DNA of 64,000 nucleotides from Lewinellaceae bacterium. Lineage in GTDB: Bacteria > Bacteroidota > Bacteroidia > Chitinophagales > Saprospiraceae. A program made the translations under genes and the position numbers. Below are positions 24,956 through 33,159 of the stretch, in pieces. Every line of letters begins with the position of its first letter. Position 1 is the first letter of the stretch. The stretch spans positions 67,236 to 131,235 of the forward strand of contig JACJXV010000005.1 of assembly GCA_020636445.1 (NCBI GenBank), given 5' to 3'. The notes beneath the pieces were generated by a model. It was not told where the DNA came from. It did no database searches and saw nothing but the letters and a program-made list of their open reading frames with translations.

Positions 24956-26761
24956 ATGTTCAGAAAACTAATTCCCTATGACGCGGCGTACCTGATTCTC
25001 GACGCCTACATTCAATATCACCACCAGTTCAAGCGCATCACCAAACGGGCTAAGATCCGTTTTGAACATCGCGACTGGGTGGGTATACAGAGTGATTCCC
25101 GGGAACGTATTGCGCTATACCGCGACTCTGTGGGGAATACGACTGAGCGGATTCTCGAATTTTTGGGTGATAGGGCGCATGATCCGGAGGTATGGCGGTT
25201 GATGAAGGAAATGTTTCTGGAGGAAATTTTCAACTTCAACACCCGCAATATTGCAGAGACCTATTACAACTCCATTTTCCGGCATAGCCACAAAGGATTA
25301 AGTGCCGATGAGGAACTGATGTTTGTTCATGCTACCGGAACCTACCGCGAGTTTCGGTCCGCCATTCCGATCTACCATACCTTTTATTTGGGGCAACAGC
25401 TGGAAAATACCATCCACCAGTTGTTTGCCTGCTATCCCTTCGACGCACCCTTTGCGGATTACAATCGTGATGTGGGGTACATTACCGAAACGCTCAACCG
25501 GAAACTACGCGAATACAAGCGTACGTTTCGCCACCCGCGCCTGGAGATGCTCAAGTCGGTATTCTACCGCAATAAAGCCGCCTACCTGGTGGGGCGCTTA
25601 TACCTCGACGATCGTCTCCACCCTTTTATCCTGCCGCTGCTGCATGAGGACGATGGCATTTACGTAGATACTGCCCTGCTGGAAATCAATGATGTCAGCT
25701 CTATCTTTAGCTATAACCGGGCCTATTTTTTGGTGGATACGGATATTGCCAGTGAAATGGTCGATTTTCTGAAAATCATTTTGCCGAGCAAAAGCCTGGG
25801 AGAATTGTATAATTCCATTGGCTTTGAAAAACACGGCAAAACCGTTTTGTATCGGGACATCCTGCGTCATTTGGATGTTTCGGCTGACAAATTTATTGTC
25901 GCCCCCGGGGTGAAAGGGATGGTGATGGCGGTTTTTACCCTGCCCTCGTACAGCATGGTGTTTAAAATGATTAAAGACCGCTTCCAACCTCCCAAGAATG
26001 TTACAGAGCGGGAAGTGCGGGAAAAGTATGATATTGTTTCGCTCCACGACCGGGTGGGACGCATGGCAGATAGCCATATGTTTGAAAATTTTGTCTTCCC
26101 GCTGGATCGGTTTTCCGAAGAATTAATCCAGGAGTTGCGGACGGAATGCCCTTCCAAAATTGAAATTGAGGGCAATCAATTAAAAATTAAACATCTCTAC
26201 ATCGAGAAGAAGATGATTCCGCTGGATCTCTACCTGCAGGATGCTACGCTTGAACAAGCCGAGGATGTAATCAATGATTACGGCCGGGCGATCAAGGATA
26301 TGGCGGCAGTAAATATCTTTCCCGGCGATATGCTGCTGAAAAACTTTGGAGTTACCCGACTGGAGCGGGTGGTTTTTTACGATTATGATGAAATCGGCTT
26401 TCTGACCGATTATAATTTCCGGCGCATACCCGAGCCGCGGGATTACGATGATGAGTGGTCGTCGGAGCCCTGGTATTCCGTGGGCCCCCTGGATGTTTTT
26501 CCGGAAGAGTTTCCCAAGTTTCTGATTGGTCGGGAAGATGTAAAGGCCCTTTTCCTTCAACGGCATGCCGATTTGTACGATGTTGCCTATTGGCGCGATG
26601 TACAGGATCGCCTGCGGCGGGGTGAGATTGTGACGGTCTTTCCTTACCGGAAACGCCTTCGCTTCAAAAACGCATTTAAGGCCCAGGCAGCTCCTGATAC
26701 TCCAGCCATCGATGACAAGGATAGTGAATGGCCAACGACGGAAGATGGCCCCGCCAAATAA
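24956..26761 (+). CDS. aceK: Isocitrate dehydrogenase kinase/phosphatase
   Basis: Bifunctional enzyme that phosphorylates and dephosphorylates isocitrate dehydrogenase, diverting isocitrate to the glyoxylate shunt. The 601-aa product matches AceK end to end: RFEHRDWVGIQSDSRERIALY near the start, APGVKGMVMAVFTLPSY, the ATP-binding Lys in FKMIKDRF (K337/K340), LHDRVGRMAD, and the catalytic segment MLLKNFGVTRLERVVFYDYD. E. coli AceK is 578 aa. The ATG at 24956 is the natural start. No aceA, aceB or icd lies nearby; the next gene, 11 bp on, is a succinate-semialdehyde dehydrogenase, so the pair probably forms an operon. AceK is mainly a proteobacterial protein, so transfer is possible. Confidence 0.95.
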   Translation: MFRKLIPYDAAYLILDAYIQYHHQFKRITKRAKIRFEHRDWVGIQSDSRERIALYRDSVGNTTERILEFLGDRAHDPEVWRLMKEMFLEEIFNFNTRNIAETYYNSIFRHSHKGLSADEELMFVHATGTYREFRSAIPIYHTFYLGQQLENTIHQLFACYPFDAPFADYNRDVGYITETLNRKLREYKRTFRHPRLEMLKSVFYRNKAAYLVGRLYLDDRLHPFILPLLHEDDGIYVDTALLEINDVSSIFSYNRAYFLVDTDIASEMVDFLKIILPSKSLGELYNSIGFEKHGKTVLYRDILRHLDVSADKFIVAPGVKGMVMAVFTLPSYSMVFKMIKDRFQPPKNVTEREVREKYDIVSLHDRVGRMADSHMFENFVFPLDRFSEELIQELRTECPSKIEIEGNQLKIKHLYIEKKMIPLDLYLQDATLEQAEDVINDYGRAIKDMAAVNIFPGDMLLKNFGVTRLERVVFYDYDEIGFLTDYNFRRIPEPRDYDDEWSSEPWYSVGPLDVFPEEFPKFLIGREDVKALFLQRHADLYDVAYWRDVQDRLRRGEIVTVFPYRKRLRFKNAFKAQAAPDTPAIDDKDSEWPTTEDGPAK

Positions 26762-26772
26762 ACCGTAAAAAG

Positions 26773-28236
26773 ATGATACTGAAAAATATGAACCTCCTGC
26801 GGAATGCTGCTTTTCTGAATGGAGCATGGGTGCAGGCCCAGGATAAATCAACTTTTGCCGTAACCAATCCGTACGATGGAACTCTCCTGGCAATGGTGCC
26901 CAATATGGGGGCTGCGGAAACCCGTGCAGCGATCAACGCTGCCGCTGCCGCATTTCCGGCCTGGCGGGATAAGACCGCCGGGGAAAGAGCTGCCGTTTTA
27001 AAGAAATGGTATGCTTTACAAATGGAAAACCTGGATGATCTGGCGGCATTACTTACTGCTGAGCAGGGTAAACCCCTGGCGGAGGCAAAAGGGGAAATTC
27101 GCTATGGTGCTTCCTTTATTGAATGGTTTGCCGAAGAAGCCCGGCGCGTTTATGGCGACGTCATTCCCGGACATGGGAAAAATTTGCGGATCATCACCTT
27201 GCGGCAACCAATTGGCGTTGCGGCAGCAATCACTCCCTGGAATTTCCCCAATGCGATGATCACCCGCAAGGTTGCGCCCGCGTTGGCGGCAGGGTGTACG
27301 GTAGTAATCAAACCCGCAGAGGATACGCCGCTTTCGGCACTCGCGTTAGCCACACTCGCTGAAGAGGCTGGATTTCCGCCTGGTGTTCTGAATATTGTTA
27401 CCACCAATCAGCCTGCTGAAGTCGGTGGGGAGCTGACCAGCAACCCCCTGGTTCGGAAACTATCCTTTACCGGGTCTACGGAAATAGGAAAGCTATTGAT
27501 GTCCCAATGCGCAGATACAGTTAAGAAATTGTCGTTGGAGCTGGGTGGTAATGCCCCGTTTATTGTATTCGATGATGCCGATCTTGATGCTGCGGTAGCG
27601 GGTGCAATTGCCTCCAAGTATCGCAATGCCGGACAGACCTGTGTTTGCGCCAACCGCCTGTATGCCCAGGCGGGTATTTATCAGGCATTCACTGCGAAAC
27701 TTGCCGCTGCGGCCAGTCAGTTAGGTTTGGGCAACGGCATGGATGCCGGCGTAGAAGTGGGACCGCTGATCAACGCGGAGGCCTTGGAAAAAGTCCAGCG
27801 CCTGGTCAAAGACGCGACGACAAAAGGTGCTAAAGTGTTAACCGGAGGACAGGTTAAACCGCTGACGGATAAGGGCTCTTTCTATGAGCCTACCGTTTTG
27901 GTTGACGTTTCGCCCGATATGGAGATCAGCTCGGAAGAGATTTTTGGTCCAATCGCTCCAGTTATCCGATTCACCACCGAGGAGGAAGTAATTCGCCTGG
28001 CTAATGATACGCCGTTTGGATTGGCATCTTATTTCTATGGCCGCGATTATGCCCGGATATGGCGCGTTGCCGAGGCCCTGGAATACGGAATGGTTGGGAT
28101 TAATACCGGCATGATTTCAACAACGGTAGCCCCGTTCGGAGGAGTCAAGCAAAGTGGCTTTGGCCGGGAAGGATCCAAATACGGCATGGATGATTTCCTG
28201 GTGATGAAATACCTGTGCTGGGGCGGGGTGGAATAA
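26773..28236 (+). CDS. gabD: NAD(P)-dependent succinate-semialdehyde dehydrogenase
   Basis: A 487-aa aldehyde dehydrogenase from ATG 26773 (ATG 26788 is possible). Motifs: PWNFPNAMITRKVAPALAAG, FTGSTEIGKLLM, ELGGNAPFIVF with the general-base Glu, and catalytic Cys290 in GQTCVCANR with a neighbouring Cys292 typical of GabD. GFGREGSKYG near the end also fits GabD. It oxidises succinate semialdehyde to succinate, feeding the TCA cycle. Being 11 bp behind aceK, it links succinate supply with control of the isocitrate branch point. No GABA transaminase is adjacent. Confidence 0.92.
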   Translation: MILKNMNLLRNAAFLNGAWVQAQDKSTFAVTNPYDGTLLAMVPNMGAAETRAAINAAAAAFPAWRDKTAGERAAVLKKWYALQMENLDDLAALLTAEQGKPLAEAKGEIRYGASFIEWFAEEARRVYGDVIPGHGKNLRIITLRQPIGVAAAITPWNFPNAMITRKVAPALAAGCTVVIKPAEDTPLSALALATLAEEAGFPPGVLNIVTTNQPAEVGGELTSNPLVRKLSFTGSTEIGKLLMSQCADTVKKLSLELGGNAPFIVFDDADLDAAVAGAIASKYRNAGQTCVCANRLYAQAGIYQAFTAKLAAAASQLGLGNGMDAGVEVGPLINAEALEKVQRLVKDATTKGAKVLTGGQVKPLTDKGSFYEPTVLVDVSPDMEISSEEIFGPIAPVIRFTTEEEVIRLANDTPFGLASYFYGRDYARIWRVAEALEYGMVGINTGMISTTVAPFGGVKQSGFGREGSKYGMDDFLVMKYLCWGGVE

Positions 28237-28242
28237 TTTAGG

Positions 28243-28322
28243 AAATTGGAAATCGGAAATTGGCCCGCCTATGCTAGGCTATGGCGGACGACCCACCTGC
28301 CCTAACGTTTCGGCGGGCGAAG
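28243..28322. repeat. Inverted mosaic module (heptamers plus GC hairpin)
   Basis: On the minus strand it reads GGCGGGCCAATTTCCGATTTC, i.e. a hairpin arm next to TTTCCGA/TTTCCAA heptamers. On the plus strand GCCCGCCTATGCTAGGC leads to ATGGCGGAC and AACGTTTCGGCGGGCGAAGG, a phrase also at 5699-5714. It lies between convergent genes; 28237-28505 has no gene. Confidence 0.65.
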
Positions 28323-28432
28323 GAAATCAGTTGGCAGCGAACAGTCGGCAGTAATGAACAATGTTTTCAGGGAGCGGTGAAGCGTTGCGTTCAATGAATA
28401 GCAAGTAACCAGAACCCAAAACCATGAAAGCC

Positions 28433-28466
28433 ATCCCGGATTCAGGACGAAGCCTAATTCCGGGAT
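28433..28466. repeat. ATCCCGGA dyad
   Basis: ATCCCGGA (28433-28440) and TCCGGGAT (28459-28466) form an 8-bp stem with an 18-nt loop. No T run follows, so it is more like an intergenic repeat; a similar ATCCCGG stem with T run acts as terminator at 49201. Confidence 0.5.
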
Positions 28467-28505
28467 AGCAACTATTGGTATATTATGATCCCGTGATTAG
28501 GGAGA

Positions 28506-28712
28506 TTATTCCTTTGTTGGGCAAGTGGATAAACCAACCAGGGTATAAAGAGGACAAAAACTTACCAGACTGGTCAAAAGAAAAATACCTGCTACTACCA
28601 TCAGAACGATGCCCAGCGTGCCGGTAACCGTTCCGGAGAAAAATAAATAAGTGGCTACTGCGGCAATCACCAGCCGAATGATGCGATCTGCATTTCCCAT
28701 GTTCTTTTTCAT
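28506..28712 (-). CDS. DUF2892 (YgaP-type) membrane protein
   Basis: A 68-aa protein with two membrane helices: RIIRLVIAAVATYLFF and LGIVLMVVAGIFLLTSLVSFCPLY. The N-terminus KKNMGNADRIIR and the ending CPLYTLVGLSTC are diagnostic of DUF2892, the membrane part of the rhodanese YgaP. Such proteins often sit with rhodaneses or sulfide genes and Crp-type regulators. Here the neighbours are a Crp/Fnr gene and cysteine biosynthesis genes, so a role in sulfane-sulfur handling is inferred. It is 30 bp downstream of a 35-aa ORF. Confidence 0.85.
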   Translation of the reverse strand: MKKNMGNADRIIRLVIAAVATYLFFSGTVTGTLGIVLMVVAGIFLLTSLVSFCPLYTLVGLSTCPTKE

Positions 28713-28742
28713 GATGTTACTTTTTTGTGGTTTGGAAAGTCA

Positions 28743-28850
28743 TCAGGACCACTTTTGGATGAGTACGCCAATCAATGCTGCCAGACTTAAGCATGCCAGA
28801 CAAACAAGTGCCAGTTTAGCTACTGTTGACCATTCCTGGACCGGGCGCAT
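28743..28850 (-). CDS. 35-aa single-pass membrane peptide
   Basis: ATG at 28850, TGA at 28745-28743. The product MRPVQEWSTVAKLALVCLAC continues into a hydrophobic helix (about residues 10-31) and ends IQKWS. It lies between a good -7 box (28880-28873) and the DUF2892 gene, on the same strand, so the two would share a transcript. Composition and charge pattern (basic N-terminus, helix, short polar tail) look like a genuine small membrane protein. No homologue is recognised. Confidence 0.5.
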   Translation of the reverse strand: MRPVQEWSTVAKLALVCLACLSLAALIGVLIQKWS

Positions 28851-28872
28851 GGGCAAGTGGTTTTGATTATAC

Positions 28873-28917
28873 CAAAGATACCATGTAACAATGGGAAGGG
28901 AGTGTAACTTTTGTCAC
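28873..28917 (-). promoter_or_regulatory. Promoter with Crp/Fnr-type dyad upstream of the DUF2892 unit
   Basis: Minus-strand -7 box TATCTTTG (28880-28873) is an exact TAnnTTTG. No -33 TTG lies at the proper distance. Instead GTGAC-AAAA-GTTAC (28917-28904) is centred 30.5 bp before the -7 box, i.e. near -41 from the predicted start, the class II activator position. The dyad overlaps the end of the crp/fnr gene. Regulation by that protein is inferred. Confidence 0.5.
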
Positions 28918-29576
28918 TTATCCTGCAGGGCCGACTTACGCAGCAATATCTGACCGCGGTTCAGGCGCAGCAGGCCTCTTTTTTCCATTTGTTTGAGCAG
29001 ACGGGAAATAACCTCGCGGGAAGTGGCCAGGTCATCAGCAATCTGCTGGTGTGAGAGCGGAAGTACCCGAGAATTGCGGGTTTGGGCCTGGTGTAAGAGG
29101 TATTGAAAAAGCCGCTCATCGAGCGAGTGAAATACTACCCCTTCCAGGGTGTGAAGGAGTTCGTCAAAGCGATTACTGAACGTTTCCACCATAAAATGCA
29201 CCCAACTGGGGAAATGGCGTCCGAGTGGGCCTAACTCTTCGCTCGGAATAGCCAATACGGTTGTTTCCTCCTGGGTGATGGCGCGGATTTTACTCTTTTC
29301 GGCTCGTAGGGCTGAGGCCAGCGTAAAGGCACAGGATTGGCCAGGCTGGATGAAATACAGAAAAACTTCGCGTCCGCTGTCATCCTCCCGAATCACCTTA
29401 ATATTGCCCTGAATGACCAGGGGGATCACCCGAATGTAACTGCCAGCCTGCAGTAGTTCCGTCTCGGGGGAGATATCCATCCGGGTTCCTTTTTCCAGGA
29501 GCTGTTCAATCAGCTCAAGCTGATCGAATACCGGAAAAAGGTTGGCCAGTTGGTGTCGTAGGTTGTGTTCACTCAT
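28914..29576 (-). CDS. Crp/Fnr family transcriptional regulator
   Basis: A 220-aa regulator with a cNMP-type sensor domain (~20-130), a dimer helix and a winged HTH (~165-210). The recognition helix reads SREVISRLL: Glu188, Ser191 and Arg192 reproduce the E-x-x-S-R pattern by which Fnr reads TTGA. The four iron-sulfur cysteines of Fnr are absent; the only Cys is Cys82 in PGQSCAF, so sensing must differ, perhaps by thiol chemistry or haem. It is the third gene of a serine acetyltransferase-cysteine synthase operon (2 bp after cysM), which suggests a sulfur-linked signal. Confidence 0.9.
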   Translation of the reverse strand: MSEHNLRHQLANLFPVFDQLELIEQLLEKGTRMDISPETELLQAGSYIRVIPLVIQGNIKVIREDDSGREVFLYFIQPGQSCAFTLASALRAEKSKIRAITQEETTVLAIPSEELGPLGRHFPSWVHFMVETFSNRFDELLHTLEGVVFHSLDERLFQYLLHQAQTRNSRVLPLSHQQIADDLATSREVISRLLKQMEKRGLLRLNRGQILLRKSALQDK

Positions 29577-29578
29577 AA

Positions 29579-30472
29579 TTACCGGGCAGCGCGGCCAAAG
29601 ATTCCGGAAGACAGGTAGCGGTCTCCGCGATCACAAATAATACAAACCAGCAAACCTTCCGACAGCTCGCGAGCTAATTTTGCTGCAGCGGCGACAGCAC
29701 CACCACTACTCATACCTGCAAAAACACCTTCCTCTTCGGCCAGGCGGCGCATCATGGTAACGGCTTCTGCTTCGGAAACATCGATGGTGCGATCCACCCG
29801 TTGCGGGTCAAAAATTTGCGGAAGAAACTCCGGCGACCAGCGGCGGATGCCGGGGATGCTGGCGCCGTCAGCGGGCTGAACACCCACAATCTGCACCTGC
29901 GGGTTTTGTTCCTTGAGGTAGCGGGAAGTTCCCATGATGGTGCCGGTGGTACCCATGGAGGAAACGAAATGGGTGACCTTCCCCTGTGTATCCCGCCAGA
30001 TTTCAGGACCGGTACTGCGGTAGTGGGCCCCCCAGTTGTCCGGATTGGCAAACTGGTTGAGCATCAGGTAGCCACCCTGTTGAACTAGCTCTTCGGCATA
30101 TTCCCGCGAATACTCGATGGTTTTAGCGGCCGGGGTCAGGATTACCGTGGCCCCGTAGGCTTCCATTGTTTGTACGCGCTCCGCCGTTGAGTTGTCGGGC
30201 ATGATCAGGGTGATGTCGATGCCGAAAAGGCGGGCAATCATCGCCAGGGCAATTCCCGTATTCCCGCTGGTTGCTTCAACTAAACGCACACCGGGTTGCA
30301 ACTCGCCCCGATCGAGCGCCCCTTTGATCATTCCGTAGGCGGCGCGGTCTTTCACACTGCCGCCGGGGTTCTGGCCTTCCAGTTTGCCAAATACCCGGAC
30401 TCCGGGTTGTTGAATAACACGGGTAAGTTCTACCAGAGGGGTATTGCCAACAAGGTCGATAATAGTAGGCAT
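29579..30472 (-). CDS. cysM: Cysteine synthase B
   Basis: PLP enzyme making cysteine from O-acetylserine and sulfide (CysM can also use thiosulfate). The 297-aa product has the Schiff-base Lys41 in NPGGSVKDRAAYG, the substrate loop EATSGNTGIALA (T68-G73) and the phosphate loop SSMGTTGTIMGTSRYL. Length and the ending (CDRGDRYLSSGIFGR) match CysM rather than the longer CysK. It sits 12 bp downstream of the serine acetyltransferase gene and 2 bp before the crp/fnr gene, so acetylserine supply and use are co-expressed. Confidence 0.93.
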   Translation of the reverse strand: MPTIIDLVGNTPLVELTRVIQQPGVRVFGKLEGQNPGGSVKDRAAYGMIKGALDRGELQPGVRLVEATSGNTGIALAMIARLFGIDITLIMPDNSTAERVQTMEAYGATVILTPAAKTIEYSREYAEELVQQGGYLMLNQFANPDNWGAHYRSTGPEIWRDTQGKVTHFVSSMGTTGTIMGTSRYLKEQNPQVQIVGVQPADGASIPGIRRWSPEFLPQIFDPQRVDRTIDVSEAEAVTMMRRLAEEEGVFAGMSSGGAVAAAAKLARELSEGLLVCIICDRGDRYLSSGIFGRAAR

Positions 30473-30484
30473 GCTAATACAAGG

Positions 30485-31321
30485 TTAAAATTCTTCGCTG
30501 ATGTGGGTTGTTTCGGAGCCATCCAGATGACGCATTCGCTCGTAGCCGGCATAGTAAACCCGGGACTGGGGCGGGACACTTCGGGTGATCCAGACGTTGC
30601 CCCCGATGATGGTATCGCGGCCAATGGTTGTTTCTCCACCCAGGATGGTAGCCCCTGAATAGATAACCACCCGATCTTCGATAGTAGGGTGGCGTTTGGT
30701 TTTGGCTAATTCCTTAGCCACGCTCAATGCGCCTAAGGTAACCCCCTGGTATATCTTAACATCGTTACCGATGATGCAGGTCTCCCCGATAACGACCCCG
30801 GTGCCATGATCGATGCAAAAATTATCGCCTACCTGGGCTCCCGGGTGGATGTCAATGCCAGTTTTGCCATGAGCATGTTCCGTAAGAATGCGGGGAATAA
30901 GGGGAACCCCTAGTTGGTAAAATTCGTGAGCCAGCCGGAATACAGCAATTGCATAAAAACCCGGATAGGTACGAATTACTTCAGTTATGGTCACCGCGGC
31001 TGGGTCACCCCGCAGGATGGCTTCCGCATCGCGTTGTAAGCGTTGGTGTACCTCTGGCAGGCGGTCCATAAATGCTTCCTCTAATTCCCGGGCAGGGCGG
31101 GGGAGATCTTCCCGGATCGTGTCCAGGATATTATGTAATTCGATTTGCAGCTGTTGATAATGCCAGGAAAATTCCCGCAGATTGTGAAACCGATGGTCGG
31201 CATACTCCGGGAAAAGAACGCCCAGTAACCCGTTGAGCCAGTTACATACCTGGGAAGGGGCCGGAATTTGCCGGGCGTTAAGGTGGGCGCCAAAGAGCCC
31301 TTCAATGAATGGTGGTTGCAT
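30485..31321 (-). CDS. epsC: Serine O-acetyltransferase
   Basis: Acetylates serine with acetyl-CoA, the committed step of cysteine synthesis. The 278-aa protein has a helical N-terminal SATase domain (~20-150) and a left-handed beta helix with hexapeptide repeats (HAHGKTGIDIHPGAQVGDNF, DHGTGVVIGETCIIGNDVKI, GVTLGALSVAKE). Catalytic His residues lie in EHAHG and IDHGTG. It is the first gene of the sat-cysM-crp/fnr operon. Upstream, a TATCTTTC box (31390-31383, minus strand) is a possible promoter. Length and N-terminal form resemble the long EpsC/SAT type. Confidence 0.92.
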   Translation of the reverse strand: MQPPFIEGLFGAHLNARQIPAPSQVCNWLNGLLGVLFPEYADHRFHNLREFSWHYQQLQIELHNILDTIREDLPRPARELEEAFMDRLPEVHQRLQRDAEAILRGDPAAVTITEVIRTYPGFYAIAVFRLAHEFYQLGVPLIPRILTEHAHGKTGIDIHPGAQVGDNFCIDHGTGVVIGETCIIGNDVKIYQGVTLGALSVAKELAKTKRHPTIEDRVVIYSGATILGGETTIGRDTIIGGNVWITRSVPPQSRVYYAGYERMRHLDGSETTHISEEF

Positions 31322-31444
31322 AGGTTACCGCATTTGCCTAAGACAATAACGCAACCAGTCGGGGTAGAGGTTGCCTGATCAGGAAAGATAATGGGATATT
31401 TTCTTCCCTTGCCGGAATTATTCAGGAATTTCTTGCTCAGTACT

Positions 31445-31498
31445 TTGTCAAGTTTGAAAATAAGGGTTGGCAATGGTTATTAGGTGACGAGTGAAGAG
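31445..31498. repeat. 54-bp dispersed repeat, copy B
   Basis: Begins TTGTCAAGTTTGAAAATAA like 5619-5672, same orientation, six mismatches. Here it lies in the divergent spacer 31322-31766 between the cysteine operon and the tetR operon and runs into GAAGAGACCCGCC. Confidence 0.8.
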
Positions 31499-31510
31499 AC
31501 CCGCCTTCGT

Positions 31511-31602
31511 TCACTTTTGTCAAGGGAAAAATAATGGTCAATTAAGTTTGGCTGTTTAATCAGAAGTTTCTTAAACCTGTCAATGTTATTCAGTCCAGGT
31601 CA
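31511..31602 (-). repeat. 92-bp dispersed repeat, copy B (inverted)
   Basis: Reverse complement equals 12153-12244 with about five substitutions. It is followed by TTTCCCA/TTTCTGA heptamers (31606-31637) without a GC hairpin. Confidence 0.88.
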
Positions 31603-31706
31603 AAGTTTCCCATTTCTGATTTCCCATTTCCCATTTCTTTTTCTTCCTAACTGATTCGTCCATTGCCCATTTCTCCAGATTTAGCAAATATTTAAGGCGC
31701 AGGGCC

Positions 31707-31737
31707 TTGACATTCCAGGGCAGATCCGGTAAATTTG
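31707..31737 (+). promoter_or_regulatory. Promoter of the tetR-ABC operon
   Basis: TTG (31707-31709), a 20-bp spacer and TAAATTTG (31730-31737) reproduce the full Bacteroidota sigma-A promoter TTG-N19-21-TAnnTTTG, 29 bp upstream of the tetR start codon. The best promoter match in the window. Confidence 0.7.
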
Positions 31738-31766
31738 TTTTTGAATGAACGATTAGTCAATAATAA

Positions 31767-32366
31767 ATGTCACCAAGATCCAAGGCTCAATTTGCGGCTC
31801 TCCGCGATAAAAGTATGGCGGCTATCAAGTCGGCTGCACTCGAGTTGTTTGGGCAGCAGGGGTATCATTTTACGACAGTGAGTCAGATTGCCAAGGCTGC
31901 AGGTGTTTCCAAAGGACTTCTGTACAATTATTATTCCGGTAAGGAAGAGCTGCTGAACGCCATCATTATGGATGTGGTGGAAATGGGGGAGCAGTTTTTG
32001 GATCAGTTGATGACTGCAGCGTTGACGCCCCTGGAACGCATCACCGCCATTGTGGATGGTTCTATCGCCATGGTGCAGTCGGACCCCCATTACTGGAAGC
32101 TGCTCACGTCACTATCCTTACAGATTAATGTGCTGGATGAGGCGTTGACGGCTACCCTGAAAAACCGCCAGGCTGCGGCGAATGCCCGGCTGGCGACCAT
32201 TTTTCGGGAAATGGGTTATGCCGACCCGGAGCGGGAGACCTTGCATCTTGAGGCAACCATGGATGGCATGATGATTCATTACTTGACGCAACTGGAAGAT
32301 TATCCCATCCAGGCTATGCGTGACTATATTTTGCAGCAATACCAACGTTTTCAAAAACCCGAATAA
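31767..32366 (+). CDS. TetR family transcriptional regulator
   Basis: A 199-aa regulator. The HTH is clear at residues ~25-60: ALELFGQQGYHFTTVSQIAKAAGVSKGLLYNYYSGKEELL. The C-terminal half is a helical ligand-binding domain. It is the first gene of a six-gene plus-strand operon (LolA-like protein, two permeases, ATPase, barrel) with one base between its stop and the next start, so it most likely represses its own operon and is relieved by a transported or membrane-derived ligand. Confidence 0.9.
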   Translation: MSPRSKAQFAALRDKSMAAIKSAALELFGQQGYHFTTVSQIAKAAGVSKGLLYNYYSGKEELLNAIIMDVVEMGEQFLDQLMTAALTPLERITAIVDGSIAMVQSDPHYWKLLTSLSLQINVLDEALTATLKNRQAAANARLATIFREMGYADPERETLHLEATMDGMMIHYLTQLEDYPIQAMRDYILQQYQRFQKPE

Positions 32367-32367
32367 G

Positions 32368-33141
32368 ATGAAAGGATTTCGTAAAACCGGGTTCCTCGTT
32401 ACACTGTTACTCTCGGCTGCAGTTGCAACCGGGCTGGCGCAGGGTACAGGAACTCCTGATGCCAAGGCTATTGTGGCCCGGGCAGATGCTAAGCTCAAGG
32501 GAAAAACCAGTCAGGGGGAGATGAAGATGACGATTGTACGGCCTACCTGGCAGCGCGAAGTAACCATGAAAAGCTGGAGCAAAGGTGACGAAGATGCGCT
32601 GATCCTAATTACGGCGCCAGCCCGGGATAAAGGCGTTGCATTTCTCAAGCGCGATGTGGAAATCTGGAACTGGCAGCCAACCATTGACCGGGTGGTCAAG
32701 CTTCCGCCGTCAATGATGATGCAGTCCTGGATGGGGTCGGATTTTACCAACGACGACTTGGTTAAGCAATCATCGATCGTCAATGATTACCAGCATAAGC
32801 TTTTGGGAAGCGATGTGTTGGAAGGCCGCGACTGCTATAGAATAGAGATGATTCCCAAAGAAAACGCCGCCGTAGTCTGGGGCAAAGTAATGGTCTGGAT
32901 TGACAAGAAGGAGTCGATGCAACTCAAGACGGAGTTTTATGATGAATATGGCGATCTGATCAACACGATGGTCGGGAAGGACATCAAAATGCTGGGTGGG
33001 AAGCTACTTCCTGCACGGATGGAGGTGACTCCGGCGGATAAACCCGGCCAGAAGACCATTGTCGAGTATCTGAGCCTGAGTTTTGATAAGCCCATCGATG
33101 ACAGTTTCTTTTCAATCCAACAGCTTAAGCGTGTTCGATAA
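32368..33141 (+). CDS. LolA-like outer membrane lipoprotein-sorting protein
   Basis: A 257-aa periplasmic protein. ATG at 32368 follows the tetR stop by one base and opens a signal peptide (GFLVTLLLSAAVATGLAQ). The mature part fits the LolA/LolB-like open barrel of the outer membrane lipoprotein-sorting group (KSWSKGDEDALILITAPARDKGVAFLKRD, EIWNWQPTIDRVVKLPPSMM, DCYRIEMIPKE). Such folds shield acyl chains during periplasmic transit. With LolC/E-like permeases and a LolD-like ATPase downstream, it probably accepts the ABC transporter's hydrophobic cargo. Confidence 0.85.
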   Translation: MKGFRKTGFLVTLLLSAAVATGLAQGTGTPDAKAIVARADAKLKGKTSQGEMKMTIVRPTWQREVTMKSWSKGDEDALILITAPARDKGVAFLKRDVEIWNWQPTIDRVVKLPPSMMMQSWMGSDFTNDDLVKQSSIVNDYQHKLLGSDVLEGRDCYRIEMIPKENAAVVWGKVMVWIDKKESMQLKTEFYDEYGDLINTMVGKDIKMLGGKLLPARMEVTPADKPGQKTIVEYLSLSFDKPIDDSFFSIQQLKRVR

Positions 33142-33159
33142 CCTAAATCTCACGGCATC

